NCBI GenBank assembly: GCA_009377375.1
Contig: WHUE01000016.1
Location: 1-54,333, forward strand
Direction of reading: 5' to 3'
Source: Alphaproteobacteria bacterium
Lineage (GTDB): Bacteria > Pseudomonadota > Alphaproteobacteria > MPNO01 > UBA2964
Length of the DNA stretch: 54,333 bases
A program made the translations under genes and the position numbers. Shown piece after piece: positions 37,871-47,086 of this stretch (positions are counted from its first letter, which is position 1; the number at the start of each line of letters is the position of its first letter). Below the pieces are notes generated by a model that saw only the letters and a list, made by a program, of their open reading frames with translations, made no database searches and was not told the DNA's origin.

Positions 37871-39126
37871 AGGTGGTGATCGCGAACACGACCCTGCTGA
37901 ACGCCGGCGACGCCGCCATCAACGAGGCGACGATGCAGATTCTGCGTCACAGCTTCGGCGGCGAGGTCGATTTCGCCTGCTACGAGGCGAACCCGGCCGT
38001 CGCGGCGCGATACCATCCGACCCTGGCGCTGCGGGCCGCGCTGTTCGACCAGGTCGCATCGCATCTTCGCTGGCGCTTCGCCCGGCTTCCCGCCCTGCTT
38101 TGGGTGCTGGCGATCGCGCGGCTTGCCCGCGTCTGGAAGGTCGCGCTCCTCGCCCTGCCGGCCGGGCTGCGCCGGAGCCTCGCCGAGTACCGCGCCGCGG
38201 ATGTGGTCGTCAGCGCGGGCGGCACCTACCTCGTGGACCGGTACCGGATCGCGCCGCGCATCTTCGATTTCCTCGTCGTGCTCGCGCTGGGACGTCCGCT
38301 GGTGCTGTTCACCCAGAGCATCGGCCCCCTCGCGCCCGGCCGCGACCGGCTTCTGCTGCGCTTCGCCCTGCGCCGCGCCGCGCTGGTGATGGTGCGCGAC
38401 CGCCCGTCCGAGGCGCTGGTCGCCGAGCTGGGCGTGCCCGCCGCGCGCGTCGCGCGCTGTCCCGACGCCGTCTTCGCGCTGAGCCAGCCGCATGAGCACG
38501 TGTCGGATGCGCCCCGCATCAATCCGCCGCGCATCGCGGTGTCGGTGCGCGACTGGCCGTTCTTCGCCGGGGGCAGGGCGGAGGAGGGCATGGAGCGGTA
38601 TCTCGACGCCGTGGCCGCCTTCGTGCGCCGCGTTGTGGAGACGGACGGGGCCCGGGTGACGATGGTATCCACCTGCCAGGGCGTCCCGGAGTACTGGACC
38701 GACGATTCGAAGGTCGCGGCGCGCGTCATCGACCGGCTGCCTGCCGCCCTGCGCGACAACGTGACGCTGGACGGGCGCTTCCGCAGTCCGGCGGCGCTGA
38801 TCGACTACCTGCGCGGGTTCGACCTCATCGTCGCGACCCGCATGCATGCCGGCATCCTGGCGCTTTGCGCGGGGGTGCCGGTGGTGCCGATCGCCTACGA
38901 ATTCAAGACGCGCGAGCTGTTCACAGAGCTGGAGGCCGAGGCATTGCTGTGCGACGTCGAGACGGTGACGGCCGGCCGTCTCTACCGTGCCTGCCGCCGC
39001 GCGCTGGGGCAGACGCGGTACGGCCGGGCCGCGGCACACTGGCGCCGGGTCGCGCTGGCGCGGTGTCATGCGATGGCCAGCGGGCGGCTGGTGGCGGCAG
39101 CAGTTTACGGGGAGGGACGGACATGA
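37867..39126 (+). CDS. Polysaccharide pyruvyl transferase family protein
   Basis: The 419-residue protein has the pyruvyltransferase pattern: NTTLLNAGDAAINEA at the N-terminus, VVSAGGTYLVDRYR, LFTQSIGPL, VMVRDRPSEALVAELG, RCPDAVFAL, and near the end VATRMHAGILALCAGVPVVP. Members add a pyruvate ketal from phosphoenolpyruvate to a sugar of an exopolysaccharide (CsaB/WcaK group), giving an acidic group. Its ATG overlaps the flippase stop by four bases and its stop overlaps the next glycosyltransferase, so it belongs to the same transcript. Confidence 0.87.
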   Translation: MKVVIANTTLLNAGDAAINEATMQILRHSFGGEVDFACYEANPAVAARYHPTLALRAALFDQVASHLRWRFARLPALLWVLAIARLARVWKVALLALPAGLRRSLAEYRAADVVVSAGGTYLVDRYRIAPRIFDFLVVLALGRPLVLFTQSIGPLAPGRDRLLLRFALRRAALVMVRDRPSEALVAELGVPAARVARCPDAVFALSQPHEHVSDAPRINPPRIAVSVRDWPFFAGGRAEEGMERYLDAVAAFVRRVVETDGARVTMVSTCQGVPEYWTDDSKVAARVIDRLPAALRDNVTLDGRFRSPAALIDYLRGFDLIVATRMHAGILALCAGVPVVPIAYEFKTRELFTELEAEALLCDVETVTAGRLYRACRRALGQTRYGRAAAHWRRVALARCHAMASGRLVAAAVYGEGRT

Positions 39127-40451
39127 CGTTACGGGTGGCTGTTTTCGTACATGAATTTCCGGCGCTGAGCGAGACGTTCGTGCTCAACCAGATCACGGGG
39201 CTGCTCGACCTCGGCTGCGACGTGCGCATCTTCGCGTCCGGCCGACGCGATGAGTCCATCGAGCATACCGATATCGAGCGCTACGGGCTGATGCGCAGGG
39301 TTCACTATCCCGGCATGCCCAGGAGCAGGCTGCGCAGGGTGATCCGCGCCGTTCCGATGGTGTTGCAGGGGCTGAAGCGGCATCCGCGGCGGATATTCGG
39401 CGCCATGAACCCGTTCCTCTATCGCCGTTCGGCGCTGTCGCTGGAACTGCTGTACTGGACGGACACGCTGGCCCGGCACGGACAGAAGTTCGACGTCATC
39501 TTCTGCCATTTCGGCCTTATCGGCCGCACCGTCTCGTTCCTGCGGGCGCTGGGCGCCATAGAGGGCGTTCTGGTGACCGCCTTCCACGGCGTCGATGTCA
39601 GCGCCGTGCTGGCGCAAAGGCCCGGACTGTATCGTCACCTCTTCCGCCACGGCGATCTGTTCCTGCCGATATCGCACCGCTGGCGCGAAGCGTTGATCCT
39701 GCACGGCTGCGATCCGAACCGGGCCGAGGTCCACCATATGGGGGTGGAGCTGCCGCGCTTCCCGTTCCTGCCGAACCGGGGCGCGGACGATCGCTCGTTC
39801 CGGGTTCTGACGATCGGCCGGCTGGTGGAGAAGAAGGGCATCGAGTACGGATTGCGGGCGGTGGCGCGGGCGCGTGAGCGCGGCACCCGGATACGCTACA
39901 CCATCGTTGGCGACGGGCCGTTGCGCGGCACCCTCGAGGCGCTCTCGGACGAGCTGGGGCTGGGCGATTCGGTCACCTTCGCCGGGTGGCAGGATCAGGA
40001 GACCGTGATTGCCCTGATGCAGGGGCACCAGGCCCTGCTCGCGCCCAGCGTGACGGACGGGGTCGGCGATCAGGAAGGGATACCGGTCACGCTGATGGAG
40101 GCGATGGCCGTCGGGCTGCCCGTGGTGTCCACCCGCCACAGCGGCATTCCGGAACTGGTCGAGAACGAAAAATCGGGCCTGCTGGCGGAGGAGGGCGACG
40201 TCGAGAGTCTTGCAGACGCCCTGATGCGCCTGTACGCGGATCCGGCACTGCGCGAGGCGCTCGGCCGGAAGGCGCGCGGCGCCGTCAGCCGGAACTTCGA
40301 CGTCCGCGCCCTGAATGAACGGCTCGTCGGGATTTTCGAGGGGCTGATCCGGACGCGGCCGGAGGAGGTCCTGGATGATCGGGTCGTGGTGCGCCGCGGC
40401 TCCAACGGCGCGACGCCGGGCGCGGCGACTCCGCACGATTCCAGGGCCTGA
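39123..40451 (+). CDS. GT4 glycosyltransferase, WcaL-like
   Basis: The 442-residue GT-B enzyme begins VAVFVHEFPALSETFVLNQI, the WcaL/AmsK-type start, with FHGVDVSAVL in the N-terminal domain, GRLVEKKGIEYGLRAV and the donor-site EX7E region GIPVTLMEAMAVGLPVVSTR in the C-terminal domain. It adds one sugar to the lipid-linked repeat unit on the cytoplasmic side. Last gene of the plus-strand operon; its stop lies in a hairpin shared with the converging gene. Confidence 0.92.
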   Translation: MTLRVAVFVHEFPALSETFVLNQITGLLDLGCDVRIFASGRRDESIEHTDIERYGLMRRVHYPGMPRSRLRRVIRAVPMVLQGLKRHPRRIFGAMNPFLYRRSALSLELLYWTDTLARHGQKFDVIFCHFGLIGRTVSFLRALGAIEGVLVTAFHGVDVSAVLAQRPGLYRHLFRHGDLFLPISHRWREALILHGCDPNRAEVHHMGVELPRFPFLPNRGADDRSFRVLTIGRLVEKKGIEYGLRAVARARERGTRIRYTIVGDGPLRGTLEALSDELGLGDSVTFAGWQDQETVIALMQGHQALLAPSVTDGVGDQEGIPVTLMEAMAVGLPVVSTRHSGIPELVENEKSGLLAEEGDVESLADALMRLYADPALREALGRKARGAVSRNFDVRALNERLVGIFEGLIRTRPEEVLDDRVVVRRGSNGATPGAATPHDSRA

Positions 40452-40465
40452 GCCTTCGGTCAGGC
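40446..40465. terminator. Bidirectional hairpin carrying both stop codons
   Basis: GCCTGA (40446-40451) pairs with TCAGGC (40460-40465) around a CTTCGG-type loop. The plus-strand stop TGA (40449-40451) and the minus-strand stop (TCA, 40460-40462) both sit in the stem. No T-run follows. Confidence 0.55.
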
Positions 40466-41713
40466 GCCGATCTTCCTGCCGTCCGTGTCATCGTTCGGCG
40501 CGCCCTGCTTCATGCGCAGATCGCCGTTGCCGTCGACCCACAGCCGATAGTCGCCGAGCCTGACTTGGTTGGGGCTGTTCCAGCCGGCGCCGAACCGGGC
40601 GCCGAACCCGGTCTGACCGATCTCCAGCGGTTCCGGCCCGCCGGCGTCCTCGATGGCGCCGCGGCATCCGATCACGGTGATCTTGGCGCTATCCTTGCCC
40701 CTGAGCCGGGCCAGCGTGGCGCCTTTCGCCTGTCTGTCACCTGCCGCCGTGCAGCCGATCATGACCAGATGATTGGTGATGTAGCCGCGCACGAGGTGCT
40801 TCTGCTTGAATATCGAATAGGCGGTGCAGCCGATCAGCGTGCCGAACACGTTGATGCTCAGCCCCGCGTTACCCGTCGCGGCGCTCTTCTTGCCCTGATG
40901 GTTGTTTTCGAAACCGCAATGCGACAGCAGCGTGCAGCCGTTGCCCGCCACAAGCCCGAAACTGCCGTTGAGCAGGAAGTAGCAGCCGTGGAAGCTGACG
41001 TCGTTGGCCTTCCGGATCAGGATGGCGCCATGGCCCTTGTTGCCGCCGAACACGCAGCCGAAGACATGGATCGCCGACAGGATGCCCCCGCCCTTCGCGT
41101 GGCCCATCGTCATGCCGTTGCCGCCGTTGTCGCGGAAATAGGCGTTGAAGATCTGGCTCTCGAAGATGTTGCCGACCATGCGGCAGCCGTCGCCGCCGCA
41201 CCCCTCGACCATCACGTCGCGGATCGAGCTGTTGTAGATGTAGTGGCCCCGCCCGTCGCAATGCAGCGCGAGCCCCGCGCCCTCGGCGCCGCGGCCGCGG
41301 ATTTCCAGCCCTTCGATCAGCAGGAACCGCGCGACGGTCCTGCTGTCGATCGACAGCACGTCGCTGCCGTCCCTGATGGACGACCGGATCTGTGCGCCAT
41401 AGGCGGAAATGCCGGCGAAGCGGGTGATCGTCCCGATGCGCTTCCGGTCCAGATCGATGCGCAGGGTGCGGCTGACGCGGTATATGCCCGGCGGGATCGT
41501 CAGTATGCCGGGATTGGACCCCGCGACCACGGCGTCCAGCGCGGCCTGCAGCGCATCCGTGTCGTCCGTCCGGCCGTCGCCCACCGCGCCGAACTCGGCG
41601 GCGGAGCGCGCGGCGGCGCGCGAGGCGCGGCTGGGCGATGCGACGAAGCCCGCTCCAGCTGCCGCGCCGACGGCCAGCGCCGAAGCGCCCCGGAAGAGCT
41701 CCCGTCTCTTCAT
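40460..41713 (-). CDS. Tat-exported right-handed beta-helix protein (pectate-lyase-like)
   Basis: The 417-residue protein starts MKRRELFRGASALAVGAAAG, a twin-arginine signal with cleavage likely around residue 30-35. FGAVGDGRTDDTDALQAALD is the start of the pectate-lyase-3/GH28-like beta-helix fold. Repeated coils follow with Gly/Asn-rich turns (NIFESQIFNAYFRDNGGNG, HVFGCVFGGNKGHGAILIRK). A C-terminal segment after about residue 370 looks like a small trimerisation or cap region. Encoded at the end of the exopolysaccharide operon, it may cut, epimerise or bind the polymer in the periplasm. The enzymatic activity is not deducible. Four-base overlap with the upstream glycosyltransferase. Confidence 0.8.
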   Translation of the reverse strand: MKRRELFRGASALAVGAAAGAGFVASPSRASRAAARSAAEFGAVGDGRTDDTDALQAALDAVVAGSNPGILTIPPGIYRVSRTLRIDLDRKRIGTITRFAGISAYGAQIRSSIRDGSDVLSIDSRTVARFLLIEGLEIRGRGAEGAGLALHCDGRGHYIYNSSIRDVMVEGCGGDGCRMVGNIFESQIFNAYFRDNGGNGMTMGHAKGGGILSAIHVFGCVFGGNKGHGAILIRKANDVSFHGCYFLLNGSFGLVAGNGCTLLSHCGFENNHQGKKSAATGNAGLSINVFGTLIGCTAYSIFKQKHLVRGYITNHLVMIGCTAAGDRQAKGATLARLRGKDSAKITVIGCRGAIEDAGGPEPLEIGQTGFGARFGAGWNSPNQVRLGDYRLWVDGNGDLRMKQGAPNDDTDGRKIGA

Positions 41714-42981
41714 GCCGCTTCCTCCCTCGGCGCTGTCCCATGGACGCGCCGGTAAAGCGCCGCGTAGCGCTCGGCCACCGATTCGATATCGTACAGCGCG
41801 GTCGCCCGCGCGCGGGCGGCGAGACCGAGCTGTTCCGGCCTGTCCTCCTCGGCCAGGCACCAGGCGATGCCGGCGGCGAGATCCTCGGGCTCGAAAGCCC
41901 GCGCCAGATAGCCTGTGCGGCGGTGTTCCACGATATCCGCCGGTCCGCCGCGGTCGAACGCGACGACGGGGGTGGCGCAGGCCATGGCCTCGATCAGCGT
42001 CTTGCCGAACGCTTCCTGGAGCGACGGCGTGACCATGACGTCCGATGCGGCATAGAGCCGGGCGAGCTGCCGGTCGTCCTCGACATGGCCCAGGAACCGC
42101 ACATCCATCGCCGGCGGCGGGGCGCCGCCGCCGTCATCGGCGCCGAATACGAGCAGCGTGGCGTTTTCGGTCAGCCCGTCGCGGGCCAGGCAGTCGATCG
42201 CCTGGCATAGCTCGGGATATCCCTTGCGGCGGTCCCTGGTCGCATGCAGCGCGCCGAACAGGATCAGCTTGCGGTCCGGCGGCAGGTTCCAGGCGCGTCG
42301 GGCGGAGGCCGCGTCCAGCGGGTGAAACCGGGTCAGATCGAGCCCGTTGGGGATGACCTCGATGGCGGTATCGCGGAACAGCGGACTGCTGCGCGCCGCC
42401 TCCGCCAGCCACGTGCTGATCGGCACCAGCGTCAGCGGCATGCCCCGCCAGTGGCGGCGCTTGCGCTCGAACACCGAATGGCTGAGATCGTCTGCGTTGT
42501 CCGAACGGAGCTGCGGGCACCGGCCGCATCCTTCGCGGTAACGTTCGCATCCGGCGGTATAGTGACAGCCACCCGTAAACGGCCACATGTCGCGCAGGGT
42601 CCATACCACCGGGCGGCCGAAGCGGGCCATCGCGTCGATCGGCAGGAAACCGCCGCCGGCCCAGTGCAGATGGATGATGTCCGGGTCGAGCGCGCGGACC
42701 ACCCTGTCGATGCGGCTCGGCATCCAGTTGACGCTCCAGTACGACTCGCCGGTCCTGCGATAGCGCATCAGGGGCAGCGCATCCGCGCAGGCGCGCAGCC
42801 GGCGCATCACCCGCCCGCCGTTCGCGGGGGCAATGACGGAGTCGTCGTCGGCGTATTTGCGGTCCACCAGCATGCGGGAATCCATGCCGCGCCTGACCAT
42901 CGCCTGGTGCAGCCAGTAGGCGCCGCGCGCGGCACCGCCCTCGATGTCCGTCGCGCCGAGATGGAGGATACGCGGCATCAT
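41710..42981 (-). CDS. GT4 glycosyltransferase
   Basis: The 423-residue GT-B enzyme starts ILHLGATDIEGGAARGAYWL, with HLHWAGGGFLPIDAM, TLRDMWPFTGGCHYTAGCER (a Cys-rich patch CERYREGCGRCP follows, as in WcaC/WbdB-like enzymes), then VIPNGLDLTRFHPLD, and the donor site EAFGKTLIEAMACATPVVAF. It transfers a sugar during repeat-unit assembly. The start ATG (42981) overlaps the polymerase gene's stop by four bases. Acceptor and donor unknown. Confidence 0.92.
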   Translation of the reverse strand: MMPRILHLGATDIEGGAARGAYWLHQAMVRRGMDSRMLVDRKYADDDSVIAPANGGRVMRRLRACADALPLMRYRRTGESYWSVNWMPSRIDRVVRALDPDIIHLHWAGGGFLPIDAMARFGRPVVWTLRDMWPFTGGCHYTAGCERYREGCGRCPQLRSDNADDLSHSVFERKRRHWRGMPLTLVPISTWLAEAARSSPLFRDTAIEVIPNGLDLTRFHPLDAASARRAWNLPPDRKLILFGALHATRDRRKGYPELCQAIDCLARDGLTENATLLVFGADDGGGAPPPAMDVRFLGHVEDDRQLARLYAASDVMVTPSLQEAFGKTLIEAMACATPVVAFDRGGPADIVEHRRTGYLARAFEPEDLAAGIAWCLAEEDRPEQLGLAARARATALYDIESVAERYAALYRRVHGTAPREEAA

Positions 42982-44339
42982 AGCAGCCGGGGCTCGGCCG
43001 CAGGCTCGCGGATCTGGCGACGATGACGCGGAACCGGCCGCCGCGCGGCGCGCCGTCCCGCGACCACGGGCTGGTAGAAATGCAGCGTCGAGGCGGCGCA
43101 GGCGAGCATCAGCACGGCCCAGGGCTTGGGCGACACATAGGCGCCCGCCGCCTGGCCCATCACCGCCCAGACGATCCAGCAGAACGCCAGCGACGGCGCA
43201 TGCAACATGCGCAGCATGCGCGTCAGCGCAAACAGCAGGACGACGCCCCACACCGCGCCCAGATAAATCCAGTGCAGCCAGAAATAATTGGTCAGCACCT
43301 CCGCGACCTTGTCGAACACCCACTGCGGATTGAACCCCGCCGCCGAGACGTAGATCTCCTGCACCCGGTCCGCGATGTACTCCTCGCCCGTCAGGCCCGC
43401 GCCGGCGATGGGGTGGCGCTGGATCGTGTCCAACGCCACCTGAAAAGGCCCGATCGCGCGGAAGAAGAAGCTGGCGTCATCGCCGGCCTCCGCCTGTGCC
43501 ATGCGGCTGGAGAACATCTGCCCGCCGGCCAGCACGACTCCCGCCAGCGCGGCGGAGGTGACGACGACCACGGCGATGACGGCGGCGTCGGCGCCGCGGA
43601 CACGGCCCCGCGCGCCGCGTCCCGCGACCAGCAACTGGTAGGGCAGGATCAGCACGAAGCCCAGCACCAGCGTCGGGCTGCGCATCAGGAACATTCCCGC
43701 GCCCAGCATGGCCACGTAGCCGATCATCTTGCCGGACCGGGTGGAGAGCACATACCAGATGAAGGCGAAGACGGTGAATGCGAAGGCGAGGTGGGAGGGC
43801 TCCGAGGTGAACAGCTTGGGCCGCACGCCGCCGTACAGGTCGTGATCGCGGAGCGTGGCGTCATAGATGAAGGCATCGTAGAGCACGCCGCGAACGGCGT
43901 CGCTGACGGCGCGGAATCCGGTATAATTTTCCAGCACGCAGCCGACCAGCACGAACAGACAGAAGCCGAGAAACAGCCGCGCGAGCCGTTCACGGCTGTA
44001 AAGGGTCGCCGTCAGCCATGCGCCGTAGCCGATCACCAGCGAATAGGAAAGCTGGAGAAAGCCCTTGATCCGCTCGCCCAGATGGGCGACGTCGCCAACG
44101 CTGACGACCGACAGGAGATAGAGCCCGATTACCCCCGCGAGCGCGACGAACTGGCGCTCTTCCACGCGCCGCGCGTTGCGCATCAGCATAACGAGGCCGG
44201 CGACGCCGGCCGGCGCCGCGGGCACGGGGATTCCGGCCGCGAGCTTCGGCGAGTATTCCAGATAGATTCCGAGCAGGAATACCAGCATCAGGAAGGTGTC
44301 GATGCGGTCGGGGCGGCGGATTTCCCCTGTTCCGGTCAC
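42978..44339 (-). CDS. Polysaccharide polymerase (Wzy/O-antigen ligase-like membrane protein)
   Basis: The protein has 453 residues with about 10-11 hydrophobic helices and a large extramembrane loop around residues 265-345 (RHPIAGAGLTGEEYIADRVQ), the pattern of Wzy-type polymerases and Wzy_C proteins. TSEPSHLAFAFTVFAFIWY is typical of the family. It would polymerise flipped repeat units in the periplasm. Start is GTG (44339) in the overlap GTGA with the upstream glycosyltransferase. Sequence conservation in this family is weak, so position in the operon carries part of the call. Confidence 0.8.
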   Translation of the reverse strand: MTGTGEIRRPDRIDTFLMLVFLLGIYLEYSPKLAAGIPVPAAPAGVAGLVMLMRNARRVEERQFVALAGVIGLYLLSVVSVGDVAHLGERIKGFLQLSYSLVIGYGAWLTATLYSRERLARLFLGFCLFVLVGCVLENYTGFRAVSDAVRGVLYDAFIYDATLRDHDLYGGVRPKLFTSEPSHLAFAFTVFAFIWYVLSTRSGKMIGYVAMLGAGMFLMRSPTLVLGFVLILPYQLLVAGRGARGRVRGADAAVIAVVVVTSAALAGVVLAGGQMFSSRMAQAEAGDDASFFFRAIGPFQVALDTIQRHPIAGAGLTGEEYIADRVQEIYVSAAGFNPQWVFDKVAEVLTNYFWLHWIYLGAVWGVVLLFALTRMLRMLHAPSLAFCWIVWAVMGQAAGAYVSPKPWAVLMLACAASTLHFYQPVVAGRRAARRPVPRHRRQIREPAAEPRLL

Positions 44340-45523
44340 AGCGTTTCAACCGCGTCGAACAGGGTGCGCCCGCGCGTGCTCCAGTCGAACCGGCCGGCGC
44401 AGGCCGCATAGGCGCGTTCCTGCAGATGATTGAGCTTCGGCAGATCGTCGATGGTTTCCAGTATGCCGTCGACCAGCCGGCCGAAATCGGGAAACGACAA
44501 CAGGCTGTCGCGGTCGGTCAGGGGCGCCCCTTCGCAGGCGCGGTCCAGCGCCGCGATGGGCAGGCGGTTGAACACGTAGTCCAGGGTCTTCAGCTTGAAC
44601 CCGCCGCCCAGCATCTCCGGCACCACCGCCATGCGCGCATTGTCCATGTACGGATAGACGTCGTCCACGCGGCCGGTGAACGTGACGGAGGGAAACTCCC
44701 GTCGCAACTCGTCCAGGAAGGCGCCGCCATTGCCGACGACCATAAGCTCTGCGCCGCTCCGGTCGAAATCGCCCGCCGCCGCGCGGGCGAAATCGCGCAG
44801 GTTGACCTGTTTGGCGATCCATTCGTAGCTGCCGACCATGACCACCCGGCGTGGCGTGTCGGCGGTAATGTGCCGGGTCTCCACGCGCCGGCCGTCATAG
44901 CCCGGCCGCAGCGTGATCGTCGGGCGCCCGTCGCGGACGGCGGCGTAGAGCGTGCGGTCCGCCGGCGTGATCGCCGTGACCAGATCGGCCGCGCGGACGA
45001 CGTGCCGCTCCAGCAGCCCGGCCTTGCGGGCGTCGGTCAGCAGGGCGATCCGCTTCAGCGGGTTGCCGCGGTAGCTGGTGGCGACCCGGGCGCGGGTCGT
45101 CTCCTCGTGATTGTGGGAGACGTAGACCAGCCGTGGTCTACGCCCCCCGCTCGCCGTGCTCGACAGGACGGCCGGCAACGCCCAGCAGACCGACAGGCTG
45201 TCGAGCACTACGAGATCCCATGGCCTGGCGGCCAGCATCTCGGACAGGCCCTGACGCAGCGACGGCACCGCGCAGCGACAGGCCAGGTTGGGCAGCGCCG
45301 AAAACAGGCTCTGCCATAACGGGCGCGGCGCGCCGTTCACGCGCTTCCACCGGACTTCCGGGCCGCCGCGTTCTTCGGCGTTCGGCGCCTCCGGCCGGGC
45401 GAGGCACAGCACCGTGATGTCCGCGCCCCCCCTGGCGAAGGATTCGATCATCCTTCCGGAATAGATCAGTTCTCCGGTGTCGCCGGGGAATGGGTCGGTC
45501 CGTGTGAGCCAGAGACAGCGCAT
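44336..45523 (-). CDS. GT4-type glycosyltransferase
   Basis: The 395-residue protein begins CLWLTRTDPFPGDTGELIYS, resembling the sugar transferases that often follow a polyprenyl-phosphate sugar transferase. VYVSHNHEETTRA lies in the acceptor domain, then VVMVGSYEWIAKQVNLRDFA and the donor-side PYMDNARMAVVPEMLGGGFK. The usual acidic EX7E motif is weak (VVPEMLGGGFKLKTLDYV), so a GT4-like assignment is tentative. Gap of 6 bp to the upstream gene. Confidence 0.8.
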   Translation of the reverse strand: MRCLWLTRTDPFPGDTGELIYSGRMIESFARGGADITVLCLARPEAPNAEERGGPEVRWKRVNGAPRPLWQSLFSALPNLACRCAVPSLRQGLSEMLAARPWDLVVLDSLSVCWALPAVLSSTASGGRRPRLVYVSHNHEETTRARVATSYRGNPLKRIALLTDARKAGLLERHVVRAADLVTAITPADRTLYAAVRDGRPTITLRPGYDGRRVETRHITADTPRRVVMVGSYEWIAKQVNLRDFARAAAGDFDRSGAELMVVGNGGAFLDELRREFPSVTFTGRVDDVYPYMDNARMAVVPEMLGGGFKLKTLDYVFNRLPIAALDRACEGAPLTDRDSLLSFPDFGRLVDGILETIDDLPKLNHLQERAYAACAGRFDWSTRGRTLFDAVETL

Positions 45524-45529
45524 CCCGAC

Positions 45530-46993
45530 TCAGTATGCTTTGCCGCCGGTGAACCCGCAGAACGCCGTGTAGAAGATGATCTTGAGGTCGAAGGCGAGCG
45601 ACCAGTTCTCGATATAGGCGAGGTCGTGGTTCACGCGTTCGCGAATCTGCTCCAGCGTTTCGGTCTCGCCGCGCCAGCCGTTGATCTGCGCCCAGCCGGT
45701 GATGCCGGGCTTGACCCGGTGGCGCGCCGCGTAGCGGCGCACCGCGTCCTGGTAGAGCACGCCGGCGGCCTTGGCACGGCAGGCGTGCGGCCGCGGGCCG
45801 ACGACCGACATCTCGCCGCGCAGCACGTTGATGAACTGCGGCAGCTCGTCGAGGCTGGACTTGCGCAGGAACGCGCCCAGCCGGGTGACTCGCGGATCGT
45901 TGCGCTGAGTCAGCGTCTCCGCGTTGTCGTCGCGCCGGTCGTCGAACATCGTGCGGAACTTCAGCACCTCGATCAGCTGGTTGTTGAAGCCGTACCGCTT
46001 CTGCTTGAAGAAGACGGGGCCGGGGCTGTCGAGCTTTATCGCCAGCGCGATCAGACCCATCAGCGGGGCGATCATGAACAGGATCAGCGCGGCCAGCACA
46101 CGGTCCTCGATCGCCTTCACGGCCTGGCGCCAGCCGCTGAGCGGGCGGTCGATGACGTTGAGCATCGGGATATTGCAGAGGTGGCTTACGCCGACCGGCC
46201 CGATGCGGAAGGCGATCCTGTCGGGGCACAGCCGCACGTTGAGCGGCGTCGTGCTGAGCCGGTCGAGGATTTCGGTCAGCCGCTCGGCCGCGGATTGCGG
46301 CAGGGCGACTATCACGTCGTCCACCTGGCGTTCGCGGGCGAAGTCGATCAGGTCCTCGAGATTGCCGGCGACGGGAACTTCCCAGCAATAGTCGGGCGTA
46401 CGCTCGGCCCGATCGTCGAAAGCGGCGAGGACACGCACCTCTGGGGCCGCCTTGCAGACCAGCTCGCTGATAAGGCGCTGGCCGATGGGCCCGACGCCGA
46501 ACACCACGACGTTGCGCCGCAGCCGGCCCTGGGATTTCCAGTCCAGCACGGCGAGATACAGGATTACCCGCGCCGCGCCGAGCAGCCCGCCCGACAGCCC
46601 GAACCACAGGAACAGCCATGCGCGCGAGAACTGGTCCGACGTTTTGGTGACGAAAGCGATCACCACGAGGAACGCCAGCATCGCGATCCAGGTCAGCAGC
46701 GTCCGACGCAGCGAATCGCCGAGCGCGCCGATCGTCTGCCAGCGATAGGCGCCGGCCATGTGAAACGAATTTATGGCGAGCAACGCGCCCAGCGCGGCCA
46801 CCAGCCCATAGGTCATCCAGTTGAGCGATACCTCGCCGGTGAGCCAGATTCCGTATGCCAGAACGCCGCTGAGCGCGATTGCGGCGAAGTCGAACAGACG
46901 CAGCAGCGCGGACACGAATCCGGTGGAGATCGGTTTCGTCTCCGTTTCGTTCTGTCCTATCACGGCGGGCAGTGATCTTGTGGCTGTCGACAC
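45530..46993 (-). CDS. Undecaprenyl-phosphate sugar phosphotransferase (WcaJ/ExoY-like)
   Basis: This 487-residue enzyme starts polymer synthesis by moving a hexose-1-phosphate to undecaprenyl phosphate. It has four N-terminal hydrophobic helices, a Rossmann-like CoA-binding-type domain ([20 protein letters not shown]), and the C-terminal catalytic bacterial sugar transferase domain: [85 protein letters not shown] WcaJ-like enzyme usually uses UDP-glucose; that specificity is inference. Start GTG 46993 follows GAGGGA. The shared 16-bp element lies 78 bp upstream. Confidence 0.94.
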   Translation of the reverse strand: MSTATRSLPAVIGQNETETKPISTGFVSALLRLFDFAAIALSGVLAYGIWLTGEVSLNWMTYGLVAALGALLAINSFHMAGAYRWQTIGALGDSLRRTLLTWIAMLAFLVVIAFVTKTSDQFSRAWLFLWFGLSGGLLGAARVILYLAVLDWKSQGRLRRNVVVFGVGPIGQRLISELVCKAAPEVRVLAAFDDRAERTPDYCWEVPVAGNLEDLIDFARERQVDDVIVALPQSAAERLTEILDRLSTTPLNVRLCPDRIAFRIGPVGVSHLCNIPMLNVIDRPLSGWRQAVKAIEDRVLAALILFMIAPLMGLIALAIKLDSPGPVFFKQKRYGFNNQLIEVLKFRTMFDDRRDDNAETLTQRNDPRVTRLGAFLRKSSLDELPQFINVLRGEMSVVGPRPHACRAKAAGVLYQDAVRRYAARHRVKPGITGWAQINGWRGETETLEQIRERVNHDLAYIENWSLAFDLKIIFYTAFCGFTGGKAY

Positions 46994-47070
46994 GGCACGT
47001 CCCTCATTTACGAACTTTGACGGCGGGCGTTGCTGCGGCGGACTCTTTCACACGCCCTGGAAGCGGTCGT

Positions 47071-47086
47071 GTGATCAATCTGTGGC
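47071..47086 (-). promoter_or_regulatory. 16-bp shared element upstream of the sugar phosphotransferase gene
   Basis: On the minus strand: GCCACAGATTGATCAC, exact match to GYCACAGMWYGRTCAC. It overlaps the last codons of the upstream glycosyltransferase gene (stop at 47075), which implies a promoter inside what otherwise looks like one operon. Confidence 0.68.

Noticed and set aside
34041..47051. GACTCTTTCAC occurs at 34041-34051 and 47041-47051, each near a shared operator copy
   Set aside because: The distance to the operator differs (46 versus 19 bp) and no other unit has it, so a common promoter element is not supported.
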